Shown piece by piece: positions 10,286-18,495 of a DNA stretch of 41,483 nucleotides (position 1 is the first letter of the stretch; the number at the start of each line of letters is the position of its first letter). The stretch comes from Phycisphaerae bacterium (GTDB lineage: Bacteria; Planctomycetota; Phycisphaerae; Phycisphaerales; UBA1924). The stretch spans positions 1 through 41,483 of the forward strand of contig JAUHXM010000019.1 of assembly GCA_030426605.1 (NCBI GenBank), read 5' to 3'. The position numbers were made by a program, and so were the translations under genes. The notes beneath the pieces are model-generated. The model worked only from the letters and a program-made list of their open reading frames with translations. It searched no databases and was not told where the DNA came from.

Positions 10286-11818
10286 ATGGCAGACGCGCTC
10301 CTCGATCGGTTGGGCATCGCGGATCACCCGCGGATCATCGCGGGATACTCGGGCGGGCCCGATGTGGTGGACGGCGTCGTCGGCTCGGTGAACCCGACCA
10401 CGGGCGCGACCATCGCGGGCGTGAAACTCGATACCGCCGATTCCTACGAGCGGATCATCGCGCGGGCCCACGAGGGGTTTCTGCGCTGGCGCACGATCCC
10501 CGGGCCGAAGCGCGGCGAGGTCGTGCGCGCGATCGGCGATGAGTTGCGCGCGCACCGCGACGATCTGGGTCGGCTCGTCGCGCTCGAGGTCGGCAAGATC
10601 CTCGCCGAGGGCATCGGCGAGGTGCAGGAAACCGTGGACATCGCGGACTTCGCGGTGGGTCTTTCGCGGCAGTTGCACGGGATCACGATGCCGTCCGAGC
10701 GCCCGCTGCACGCGATGCGTGAGCAGTGGCTGCCCCTCGGTCCGATCGGCGTCATCACGGCGTTCAACTTCCCGAACGCCGTCTGGGGCTGGAACGCGAT
10801 GCTCGGCGCGGTCTGCGGCGACACGATGGTGTGGAAGCCCAGTCTGATGGCGCCCCTCACCGCGATCGCGACGAACGAGCTTGCGAGGCGCGTCGCCGAG
10901 TCGATGGGGCATCATGGCGTCTTCGAGCTCGTCATCGGGACGGACGACGAGATCGGCGAGCGCCTGATCGCGGACAAGCGCCTGCCGCTGATCAGCGCGA
11001 CGGGTTCGTGCCGGATGGGCCGGCACGTCGCTTCGAAGGTCGCCGGGCGATTGGGCCGCACGCTGCTCGAGTTGGGCGGCAACAACGCGACGATCGTGGC
11101 GCCCGACGCGGACCTGGACCTGGCGCTCAAGGGCGTGGTGTTCGGGGCGGTCGGCACCTGCGGACAGCGGTGCACGAGCACCCGCCGGCTGATCATCCAT
11201 GAGTCCGTCGCGGACGCGTTCTGTGACAAGCTGGTGAAGGCGTACGAGACGGTGCGGATCGGCGACCCGCTCGCCGAGGGCACGCTGGTGGGTCCGCTGA
11301 TCAACGAGCGGTCCGCCGAGGCGTTCGAGGCGGCGGTCGCGGCGGCGAAGGCCCAGGGCGGAACGATTCTAACCGGCGGTGGGCGTGCCGAGACCGGGTT
11401 GGGCGGGGCGTTCGTCACGCCTACCGTTGTCCGCGTGCCGTCGGGCAAGAGCCTGCCGATCGCGATGGAGGAGACGTTCGCACCGATCCTGTACGTGATG
11501 ACGTACCGTGATCTGGACGAGGCGATCGCGCTGAATAACGCGGTGGATCAGGGGCTGAGTTCCGCGATCTTCACCGGCAGCGTGCGCAGCGCCGAACGCT
11601 TCCTGGACCCCTCGGGGGCCGGCAGCGACTGCGGGCTGGCGTACGTGAACCTCGGGACGAGCGGCGCCGAGATCGGCGGGGCGTTCGGGGGCGAGAAGGA
11701 CACCGGCGGCGGGCGAGAGTCCGGGTCGGACGCTTGGAAGGCGTACATGCGACGCCAGACGTGCACCACGAACTTTGGAGAGAAGTTTGATCTGGCACAG
11801 GGGATCCGCTTTGAGTGA
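10286..11818 (+). CDS. ALDH7-family aldehyde dehydrogenase (aminoadipate-semialdehyde type)
   Basis: This 510-residue NAD(P)-dependent aldehyde dehydrogenase has NFPN (N161 in the oxyanion hole), catalytic base E262 in LLELGGNNA and nucleophile C296 in GQRCTSTRR. The segments LGTSGAEIGGAFGGEK and GGGRESGSDAWKAYMRRQT are diagnostic of the ALDH7/antiquitin family, which oxidises alpha-aminoadipate semialdehyde (piperideine-6-carboxylate) in lysine breakdown. Other ALDH7 members act on betaine aldehyde or lipid aldehydes, so the substrate is inferred from family only. The start is ATG 10286 with a TAGACT box 6 nt upstream. The 3' end overlaps rpiA by 8 nt. Confidence 0.92.
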   Translation: MADALLDRLGIADHPRIIAGYSGGPDVVDGVVGSVNPTTGATIAGVKLDTADSYERIIARAHEGFLRWRTIPGPKRGEVVRAIGDELRAHRDDLGRLVALEVGKILAEGIGEVQETVDIADFAVGLSRQLHGITMPSERPLHAMREQWLPLGPIGVITAFNFPNAVWGWNAMLGAVCGDTMVWKPSLMAPLTAIATNELARRVAESMGHHGVFELVIGTDDEIGERLIADKRLPLISATGSCRMGRHVASKVAGRLGRTLLELGGNNATIVAPDADLDLALKGVVFGAVGTCGQRCTSTRRLIIHESVADAFCDKLVKAYETVRIGDPLAEGTLVGPLINERSAEAFEAAVAAAKAQGGTILTGGGRAETGLGGAFVTPTVVRVPSGKSLPIAMEETFAPILYVMTYRDLDEAIALNNAVDQGLSSAIFTGSVRSAERFLDPSGAGSDCGLAYVNLGTSGAEIGGAFGGEKDTGGGRESGSDAWKAYMRRQTCTTNFGEKFDLAQGIRFE

Positions 11819-12515
11819 GCAACGCGTCGGCGACGCGCTGGCCGAGGCCGCCCTCGAGTCGGTGAAGTCGGGCATGATCGTCGGTCTCGGCGCTGGGCGC
11901 ACCGCCGCCCGCGGCATCCGGGCGCTCGCCGACCGCGTCCGCCTGACCGGGCTGGACATCGGGTGCGTGTGCGCGTCCGAGGCGGCGCAGTCGCTCGCGA
12001 GCGAGCTGGGGCTCAAGATCGCTGACTTTGCACTGCTCGAGAAGGTGGACCTGCTCATCGACGGCGCCGACGAGGTGGACCGCGCGATGCGCGTCCTCAA
12101 GGGCTCACGCGGCGCGGTCACCCGCGAGCGGATGCTCTGTTGGGCCAGCGAGCGCACCATCTTCATGGTCGGCGAGGAGAAAGTCACCGATCAGATCGGC
12201 ACGCACGCCACGCTCGCGATCGCGATGATGCCCTTCGGCATGACGCCCACCCGCCGCGCCGTCCAGCGATTAGGGCTCAATGGCGTCGTCCGCGTCGGGT
12301 ACAACGGCGACTACTTCCTGACCGACAACGGGAACCTGATCCTGGACGTCTCGCTGCAGGGCGACGAGGACCTTGAGGAGCTCACCGCGTCGCTCAACGA
12401 CATCCCGGGCGTGGTGGACCACGGCATCTTCCTCAACGAGGCGGACATCATCCTCATCGAGCACGACGACGGCCGCGTCGAGCGGCTCGACCGCGTCCCG
12501 CCCTCACGAGGGTGA
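11811..12515 (+). CDS. rpiA: Ribose-5-phosphate isomerase A
   Basis: This enzyme interconverts ribose 5-phosphate and ribulose 5-phosphate in the pentose phosphate pathway. The protein has 234 residues. GLGAGRTAARG (25-35) is the phosphate loop, replacing the commoner GTGST form. DGADEVD (84-90) and LKGSRGAVTRE (96-106) keep the active-site residues D84, D87, K97 and E106, which line up with E. coli D81, D84, K94 and E103. The start is TTG 11811, overlapping the ALDH7 stop by 8 nt with AGGGG upstream, so the two genes are probably co-transcribed. An in-frame TTG at 11775 would add 12 residues. Confidence 0.92.
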   Translation: MSEQRVGDALAEAALESVKSGMIVGLGAGRTAARGIRALADRVRLTGLDIGCVCASEAAQSLASELGLKIADFALLEKVDLLIDGADEVDRAMRVLKGSRGAVTRERMLCWASERTIFMVGEEKVTDQIGTHATLAIAMMPFGMTPTRRAVQRLGLNGVVRVGYNGDYFLTDNGNLILDVSLQGDEDLEELTASLNDIPGVVDHGIFLNEADIILIEHDDGRVERLDRVPPSRG

Positions 12516-12518
12516 GGC

Positions 12519-13778
12519 TCAGCCCTCGCCGGCGGTCTCGGGGGTGTAGTCCAACGCGGCGCTGAGCGCGGGGTCTTCGGCGTTGAACAGCGCGTGCGAG
12601 TCCCACGGCAGCGTGATGTCGGGCGTCACGGTCGAGGGGCCGTCGGGTGTTCGACCCTTGGTCGAGACGTAGATCTTCATGCTCGAGTTGGGCAGCACGA
12701 GCTCCTGACGCCCGGTGCACCCGGACGGGTTCCCGCCCGTGGGCACGCCGATCAGCACGGCCCCACGCTCCCGAAACCGCATGGCGTCCTGGGCGGCGGT
12801 CGCGCCGGTGAGGCGCCCGGTCAGCACGATCACGTCGCCCTCGGAATCGAACCACCCGCCCTCGTCGAGCTGGTCGATGAGGGGTGTAAGGATCGAGTCG
12901 CCGCGCCCGTCGTTGAACCGCAGGTCGATCACGCAGCGTGACGCGCCGGACTCTTTCGCGCTCGCGAGTGTCGCCGTGACGAACTCGGCGAACGGCTCGG
13001 CCCGATCGTCGTCCTGCGTCTTGCAGGCGATGTACATGGCGTTCCGCGGCGCGATGAAGATGGACGCGAACGGCTTGTTGGCCGCGGCGAGAGAGACCGG
13101 CATCGGCAGCTCGACGACGCTCGACCAGGAGTGCCACACGTGCGGGCCGCCCAGCGGGATCGCGGTCACCTCGCGGATGCGCTCCTCGCCCTCGCGCTCG
13201 AACTCGATCGGGAGCTTGATGCGGGGTTGATCGATCCCGCAGTGGACGAGCACCGACGGGAACCGGAGCAGGTCGGCGACCACCTGCTGGCGGGTGGTCT
13301 CGTTCTCCCATGAGCCGTACTTCGCGGCGCGCTCGGCGAGCTGCTCGATCGGGATGCCACCCATCCCGAGGACCTTCGAGCCGATCATCCCGCGGTACAC
13401 CGTCGCCGCCCCGGTGATGTACAGCCCGTCTGAGAGCCACACGAACCGGATCGGGAGCACGGGAGCGAATTGCATCGGGCGCGACACATCGGCGATGGTG
13501 TTCTGGTCTCCCAGCATCCCGACGAGGCGGGAGATCTCGAAGGTCGTCTGACCCTCGCTCATCGTGGGCAGCTCCGGCATCAGCGCGTCAACCTCGGCGC
13601 GGAACGCCTCCTCGGTCACCCGGGCCCACGGGTCCGGGTGGATCTTGGGGAGCTCGTTGGCGAGGAACTCGACGTCCTGACGCCACTCGAACTGCGAGGC
13701 GACCCGTGTCGCCCCACGCTGGGCGTGGGCGACGGTCGAGAACAGGCAAAGCACAGCGACAGCGATGGTTCTGATCAT
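12519..13778 (-). CDS. Exported S41-like protein lacking the usual nucleophile serine
   Basis: This 419-residue protein has a signal peptide (MIRTIAVAVLCLFSTVAHA). The C-terminal half has the tail-specific-protease (S41) core: CVIDLRFNDGRGD (about 282-294), VIVLTGRLTGATAAQDA, GVPTGGNPSG, LPNSS and TPDITLPW. In active members of this group the stretch after the Thr reads like TFSSA or TASA. Here it is LTGATAAQ (323-330) with no serine, so proteolysis is doubtful. The start is ATG 13778 because TAGAGT ends 5 nt upstream; a TTG at 13784 would add two residues. Its 3' end is 3 nt from the convergent rpiA stop. Confidence 0.78.
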   Translation of the reverse strand: MIRTIAVAVLCLFSTVAHAQRGATRVASQFEWRQDVEFLANELPKIHPDPWARVTEEAFRAEVDALMPELPTMSEGQTTFEISRLVGMLGDQNTIADVSRPMQFAPVLPIRFVWLSDGLYITGAATVYRGMIGSKVLGMGGIPIEQLAERAAKYGSWENETTRQQVVADLLRFPSVLVHCGIDQPRIKLPIEFEREGEERIREVTAIPLGGPHVWHSWSSVVELPMPVSLAAANKPFASIFIAPRNAMYIACKTQDDDRAEPFAEFVTATLASAKESGASRCVIDLRFNDGRGDSILTPLIDQLDEGGWFDSEGDVIVLTGRLTGATAAQDAMRFRERGAVLIGVPTGGNPSGCTGRQELVLPNSSMKIYVSTKGRTPDGPSTVTPDITLPWDSHALFNAEDPALSAALDYTPETAGEG

Positions 13779-13783
13779 GCTCA

Positions 13784-13789
13784 ACTCTA
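13784..13789 (-). promoter_or_regulatory. -10 box TAGAGT, leaderless arrangement
   Basis: TAGAGT ends 5 nt before the ATG at 13778, and no Shine-Dalgarno is present. Confidence 0.5.
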
Positions 13790-13885
13790 CCGCCGGGCCC
13801 GCGGTTGGTTACCGATTTGCAGGGTTGCCCGTGCCGACGGGGGCCCTCAGGCGTCGGCGGGCGGTCCGAATAAACCCCGATCCGC

Positions 13886-15379
13886 CTACTGGCCCTGGGC
13901 GAGGGAGAACCCACGCTCGCCGTCGTACTCTCGAAGCGGTACGAACCCGACGATCGCGAACTTCTCGGCGATGCGGCTCAGCAGGTGCACGGTCGGGCCC
14001 TGCCCGATGCGACCGATCAGGTGCTTGTCCTCGATCTCGAACCGCACCCGCTGGGCGTCCACGAGCTCGGTGTAGGGCGAGCCCGAGGGCCAGACCTGCG
14101 TGCCCCGGTTGGAGATCATCGTGAGCTTGTAGGGCGTGCCCATCGCGACGCGCTCGAGCCGCTGGGCCAGGTCGAGCGGGGTCAGCGTCGTCTCGACGGT
14201 GATGTCACACCCGACGATGTTCGCGTTCACCTGCGTGAACGTCTGCATCATCTCGTTCACGCTCGGGCGCGTTGGGGGCGTGAAGCTGACCGCCTGCGAC
14301 TCGGGCACGGGGCGTGCTTCCTGACCGCTGGGGTGCTTGCCCAGGTGCGCGATGACGGCGTCGGCGAAGTCGCTCGTGCCGACCGCGGGGACATCGGGAT
14401 CGCCGAAGTCGCCCGTGTGCACGCCCGACTCGAGCGTCGCCAGCAGCGCGTTCTCGATGACCGCGGCGCACCGGGTGAGCCCCACATGCCGGAGCATCAT
14501 GATGCCCGAGAGCAGCAGGCTCGTCGGGTTCGCGAGCCCCTTGCCCGCGATGTCGGGCGCCGTCCCATGCACGGCCTCGAAGATGCTGATCTGGTCGCCG
14601 ATGTTGGCGCTGGGCGCGAACCCGAGCCCGCCGACCAAACCGGCCGCGAGGTCGGAGACGATATCGCCCTGCAGATTGGGCAACACGATCATCTTGTAGA
14701 CCTGGGGCTTGAGCACGAGGTTCATGCACAGGGCATCGATGATCACGTCAGCCTTCTCGATGTCCGGGTAGTCCTCGCCCAGCGTGCGGAAGCGCGACAG
14801 GAAGAGCCCGTCGGTCATCTTCATGATGTTCGCCTTGTGCCCGCAGTGAACCTGCTCGATGCCCAGCTGCTTGGCGGTCTGGAAGGCGAACTGGCAGACC
14901 TGGTCGCACCCCGGCGCGGAGATGAGACGTTTGCACTCGACGACGTCGTTCGTGACGCGGTGTTCGACGCCGCCGTAGGTGTCCTCGACATTCTCGCGGA
15001 CGATGTACATGTCCACGGGCACGCCTGCGCGGCTGAAGACGGTGTCCACGCCGGGCAGCGAGATGAAGTGCCGCAGGTTGGCGAAGGCGCCGAAGGTCTT
15101 TCGGAGGGTGACGTTGATGGACTTGCCGCCGCCGCCGATGGGGGTGCCCATCGGGCCCTTGTAGAGGATGCCGCACGACTCGATGGTCTCGACGGCCTCG
15201 TCGGTCATGCCGCGCGATTCGCCGGTCGCGAACACGGACTGGCCCATCTCGACGGTGGTGAAGTCCACGTGCTCGTTGACGCCCGCGGCGTCAAAGATGC
15301 GCAAACACGCGTCCATGATCTCGGGCCCGATGCCGTCGCCGGGCGCGAGCGCGATGGTGACTTTGCTGGGGCTGGACAT
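13886..15379 (-). CDS. icd: Isocitrate dehydrogenase with C-terminal extension, probable NAD type
   Basis: This TCA-cycle enzyme oxidises isocitrate to 2-oxoglutarate. With the start at ATG 15379 it has 497 residues, like Thermus IDH, which also carries a C-terminal extra domain (here after about residue 350). The substrate loop S87-I-N89 with R93, N101, R103 and R128 is intact. Y135, the HKANIMK lysine and the [10 protein letters not shown] aspartates are also present. The coenzyme stretch [15 protein letters not shown] has D276, I277 and A283 where NADP enzymes have Lys, Tyr and Val, which suggests NAD use. A GAGGGAA Shine-Dalgarno supports 15379; an in-frame ATG at 15430 would add 17 residues. 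Confidence 0.93.
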   Translation of the reverse strand: MSSPSKVTIALAPGDGIGPEIMDACLRIFDAAGVNEHVDFTTVEMGQSVFATGESRGMTDEAVETIESCGILYKGPMGTPIGGGGKSINVTLRKTFGAFANLRHFISLPGVDTVFSRAGVPVDMYIVRENVEDTYGGVEHRVTNDVVECKRLISAPGCDQVCQFAFQTAKQLGIEQVHCGHKANIMKMTDGLFLSRFRTLGEDYPDIEKADVIIDALCMNLVLKPQVYKMIVLPNLQGDIVSDLAAGLVGGLGFAPSANIGDQISIFEAVHGTAPDIAGKGLANPTSLLLSGIMMLRHVGLTRCAAVIENALLATLESGVHTGDFGDPDVPAVGTSDFADAVIAHLGKHPSGQEARPVPESQAVSFTPPTRPSVNEMMQTFTQVNANIVGCDITVETTLTPLDLAQRLERVAMGTPYKLTMISNRGTQVWPSGSPYTELVDAQRVRFEIEDKHLIGRIGQGPTVHLLSRIAEKFAIVGFVPLREYDGERGFSLAQGQ

Positions 15380-15444
15380 GGGGGCGTTCCCTCGAACGTG
15401 GGGGGTGATTTCGGTGGTGGCGGTGGTCATGCCACGAGATCGGC

Positions 15445-15450
15445 ACGATA
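15445..15450 (-). promoter_or_regulatory. Possible -10 box TATCGT upstream of icd
   Basis: TATCGT ends 14 nt before ATG 15430 and 65 nt before ATG 15379. It would give a leader of about 60 nt to the preferred start. Confidence 0.3.
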
Positions 15451-15529
15451 GACCGCCCCCGCGAGCCGGTTCGATCGGTGGACACCGATTCGCGCGATCT
15501 GAGCGGGCACAACCCGCCCGGTTCGGGGA

Positions 15530-16450
15530 TCAGCCGGGGTGGGAAGCCCGGCCGAGACGTTCGAGGATGGCATCCCAGACCGCCGGGTCGCCGCGTCGCT
15601 CGGCGGGCAGAACGACGACGATCCGGATCGGGCCCGCCGCGTCAGCCCGGTGGAGGGCGTCGTAGAGCATCGCCGCGCACGCGTCGGCGTCTTTGGAGAG
15701 CTCGATGCGGGCACCGGCCGGCTCAGGCTCGCCGGTCTGAATGAGGACGACGGGGGCGGCCGGGCGGTAGTGGGGGCCGAGCCGGCCGGGCGAGCGCTCG
15801 GGGCCCGCGGTGGAGTGAGACCCGACGGCGACGTCGCGACCCAGCACCGCCCCGATCTCACCCGGCGTCACCACGCCCGGACGGAGCACGCGCGGCGTCT
15901 CGGCCGTCAGGTCGAGCACGGTGGACTCGATCCCGCGGGCGCACGCGCCGCCGTCCATGATCGGCAGGTCGTCGTCGGCGAAGGCCTGCTCGACGTGATC
16001 GGGCGTGGTGGGGGAGATGCGTCCCGAGCGGTTCGCGCTGGGCCCGACGAGGGGCCCGCCGAACGCTTCGAGGAGCGCAAGGGTGAGCGGGTGGGCCGGT
16101 GCGCGCACGCCGACGGTCGGGCCCCCCGCGGTCACCGCCTCGGGCAACGCGTCCGCCCTGGGCAGCACGAGCGTGAGCGGGCCGGGCCAGAAACGCTCCG
16201 CGAGCCGCTGCGCGTCGGGTGTCCACTCGGCGACGACGCGCCGCGCCATCGCTTCCCCCGCGACATGCGCGATCAGCGGGTTGTCCGACGGGCGGCCCTT
16301 GAGCTCGAAGACCCTCGCGACGGCGTCCGCGTTCAGAGCGTCCGCGCCGAGCCCGTAGACGGTCTCGGTCGGGAACGCGACGACGCCGCCGGCACGGAGG
16401 GTCTGTACGCCTTGAGCGATCGCCTCGGGCCCGCCGAGCACGCGCGCCAT
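15530..16450 (-). CDS. Threonylcarbamoyl-AMP synthase (Sua5/TsaC)
   Basis: This enzyme makes threonylcarbamoyl-AMP from Thr, bicarbonate and ATP, the first step of the tRNA t6A modification. The YrdC core shows GGVVAFPTETVYGLGADA (21-38), KGRPSDNPLIAHV, PGPLTLVL, VGVRAPAHPL and GPSANRSGRISPT. The length (306 residues) and the C-terminal part after HYRP point to the two-domain Sua5 form rather than short TsaC. The ATG overlaps the stop of the upstream TolC-like gene by one base (TGATG), so translation is probably coupled. No other t6A genes lie in the window. Confidence 0.93.
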   Translation of the reverse strand: MARVLGGPEAIAQGVQTLRAGGVVAFPTETVYGLGADALNADAVARVFELKGRPSDNPLIAHVAGEAMARRVVAEWTPDAQRLAERFWPGPLTLVLPRADALPEAVTAGGPTVGVRAPAHPLTLALLEAFGGPLVGPSANRSGRISPTTPDHVEQAFADDDLPIMDGGACARGIESTVLDLTAETPRVLRPGVVTPGEIGAVLGRDVAVGSHSTAGPERSPGRLGPHYRPAAPVVLIQTGEPEPAGARIELSKDADACAAMLYDALHRADAAGPIRIVVVLPAERRGDPAVWDAILERLGRASHPG

Positions 16451-18327
16451 CAGCCGTCCGATTCAGCGTTCGGATCGTCGAGCCGGTAGTCGAGCGCCCG
16501 GTTGCCCGGCTCGATCTGGTTCACGTCGGGGACGACGAAGTCGATGCGGTTCCGTGACAGCGCGGTGCCCGTCGCGCGGTGCAGGTCCGCGATCGACCGG
16601 TTGTAGTCGATCAGGGCGCGGATCTCTTCGATCTCGGCCGCGGCGAGCGCGTCCTGCTGGCTCAGTTCCAGATCGAGGCGGGTCACGCTGAAGCCCTGCT
16701 GTCCGAACTCCTTATCGACCAGCAGCGTCCGCAGCGCCTCGGCCTGCGCGATGCGGCTGAGCCGCGCCTGCGAGATGAGCTCGTGGTTAATCACGACGTT
16801 GTTCAGCGCGTTCTTCACGTCGAGGACGGCGTTCTGCACCGTCCGCCGGAAGCTCACGACGGACTGCATGCGCAGCAGGCGCGACCGCCGCAGGTTCGCC
16901 TCGGGCCCGCGGTTGCCGATGGGCTGGGAGAATTCGACGCCGAGCAGGAAGTTGTCAATGAACTCGCTCTCGGTGGTGTCGTCGTAGGCGCTCGAAGCGT
17001 CCGCCCCGAACCCGTAGAGGGTCAGGCGGGCCTGCAGATCGAGCCGGGGCAGCGACGCGTTCTTGGCGACGACCTCGCGGATCGACGCGTCGTCGATGCC
17101 CAGGATCGCCCGCTCGATGTCGGGACGCGACCCGATCGCCTCGGCGAGCGCGTCGGCGAGCGAGTACGAGAACTTGTCCGCGAGAGGCGCGTCGGCCGGG
17201 ATGAGCAGCAGCTCGCCGCCCACGGGCAGGTCGGGGTCGTTGATGAGCAGCTTGAGCCGGTCGGACGCGCGGCGCAGGTTGGTTCTGGCCCGCAGGACAT
17301 TCCCCCGGCGAGCCTCGACCGATGCGACGGCGTCGGCGACCTCCGCCTGGCGCGCATCGAGCACGCGCCGCGCCTTGATGTCGTCGCGGACCTCCTCGCC
17401 GCGCTCGAGCAGGCGCGTGCGGATGACGAGGATGTTGTACGCCTCGACGAGATCCCAGTACGCGTCCTCGACATCCGTGACGGTCGTGATGAGCTGGTCG
17501 CGCAGCGACGCGATCGCCGCCCGCTCAGCGTTGCGCGAGATGCGCACCTCGGCGAGGTTTGATTCGGATCCGAACCCGCGCAGCAAGGGTTGATTGACTT
17601 CGAGATCGAGCTGCACGGTGCTCGAAGGGTTCGGGTCGCCCACGCCGCCGAAGGTGCTGCCGCGCTCGTCGAAGTACGACAAGCTCTGCGTGAGACCGAC
17701 GGTGCCGCCCGTGGTCAGGGCGCGCGAGACCCCGGCGGACCCGGTCACCGTCTGGCTCGAGCTGCGTGTCGGTCCGAGCATCAGGAACCCCGGTCCGGGC
17801 CCGGGGGTGTCCCGGTCGTCCCAGGTCACCGACGAGTTGAGGGTCCAGTCGAACGCCGCTTCGGCCGCGACGAGTTCCGCCTCGCGGATCGCGGGCTCGT
17901 AGCGTGCGAACTCGACATCAAGCCCGTGCTCGACCGCCGCGGACATCGCCCGGAACAGCGCGATGGGCACAGGCGTGGGGGTGGTGCCGTAGAGGTTCTC
18001 GCCCGCGAGCGTCTCGATGGGGTCCGACCCGTCGGTGCTCTGGGCACGCCATCGCTCGAGGTAGCCCGGCACCGAGTAGGACGCGGCGATCTCCTCGAGG
18101 TGCTCGTCGCGGATCTCGAGGCGGCTGAGGTCCTCATCGAGCTGGAGCGTGCGTTCCTGGGCGTTGCGGTCGGCCTCGGCGATCTGACGCCGGAGGGTCG
18201 AGGTCGCCGCCTCGCGGAGTTCCGCCTGCGTGCGTTGCTGGATCGGGTGCTCGCACCCGGCGAGCGCAAGTCCCGCTAGGGCAACGAGGAGCGAGGGCAC
18301 AGCGCGTCGGGTGGTGGGCATCGTCAT
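16450..18327 (-). CDS. TolC-family outer-membrane lipoprotein
   Basis: This 625-residue protein has a lipoprotein signal (LALAGC, C25 as the lipidated Cys after a basic start) and two outer-membrane-efflux-protein repeats with long alpha-helical stretches around residues 270-410 and 490-600. Hallmarks such as NQPLLRGFG, VEDAYWDLVEAYNILVIR and FSQPIGNRGPEANLRRSR are typical of TolC-like exit ducts for tripartite efflux or type I secretion. No partner membrane-fusion or pump gene is adjacent. The start ATG 18327 is chosen for the signal peptide; the codons upstream do not look like a signal. The gene overlaps the downstream synthase gene by one base. Confidence 0.88.
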   Translation of the reverse strand: MTMPTTRRAVPSLLVALAGLALAGCEHPIQQRTQAELREAATSTLRRQIAEADRNAQERTLQLDEDLSRLEIRDEHLEEIAASYSVPGYLERWRAQSTDGSDPIETLAGENLYGTTPTPVPIALFRAMSAAVEHGLDVEFARYEPAIREAELVAAEAAFDWTLNSSVTWDDRDTPGPGPGFLMLGPTRSSSQTVTGSAGVSRALTTGGTVGLTQSLSYFDERGSTFGGVGDPNPSSTVQLDLEVNQPLLRGFGSESNLAEVRISRNAERAAIASLRDQLITTVTDVEDAYWDLVEAYNILVIRTRLLERGEEVRDDIKARRVLDARQAEVADAVASVEARRGNVLRARTNLRRASDRLKLLINDPDLPVGGELLLIPADAPLADKFSYSLADALAEAIGSRPDIERAILGIDDASIREVVAKNASLPRLDLQARLTLYGFGADASSAYDDTTESEFIDNFLLGVEFSQPIGNRGPEANLRRSRLLRMQSVVSFRRTVQNAVLDVKNALNNVVINHELISQARLSRIAQAEALRTLLVDKEFGQQGFSVTRLDLELSQQDALAAAEIEEIRALIDYNRSIADLHRATGTALSRNRIDFVVPDVNQIEPGNRALDYRLDDPNAESDG

Positions 18328-18337
18328 AAGCTCGCAC

Positions 18338-18343
18338 AAGGTA
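18338..18343 (-). promoter_or_regulatory. Possible -10 box TACCTT of the TolC-like gene
   Basis: TACCTT ends 10 nt before ATG 18327, which would leave a leader of only about 4 nt. Confidence 0.3.
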
Positions 18344-18447
18344 GGTCCCCCCGAGAGACGTATCAAAGCAGATATCGGTTCACGGTGTTCCCGGGGGCTC
18401 GCGTTCGGGATGCGGCGATGGATCTCGCGGCAGCCCCGGCAGGCCCA

Positions 18448-18453
18448 TACACT
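18448..18453 (+). promoter_or_regulatory. Possible -10 box TACACT
   Basis: TACACT lies 42 nt before ATG 18496. A transcript from here would have a leader of roughly 35 nt carrying the GGAAGGAG Shine-Dalgarno. Confidence 0.35.
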
Positions 18454-18495
18454 CCCCGATGCCCCCGAGCGGGCACGTCAGGAAGGAGCCACGCG

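Noticed and set aside
12500-12518. Bidirectional terminator between rpiA and the S41-like gene
   Set aside because: A short CCTCAC/GTGAGG hairpin is present but lies mostly inside rpiA and has no T-tract on either strand.
13833-13858. Terminator after icd
   Set aside because: A 7-bp stem (GCCGACG/CGTCGGC) with a 12-nt loop exists, but no T-tract follows on the minus strand.
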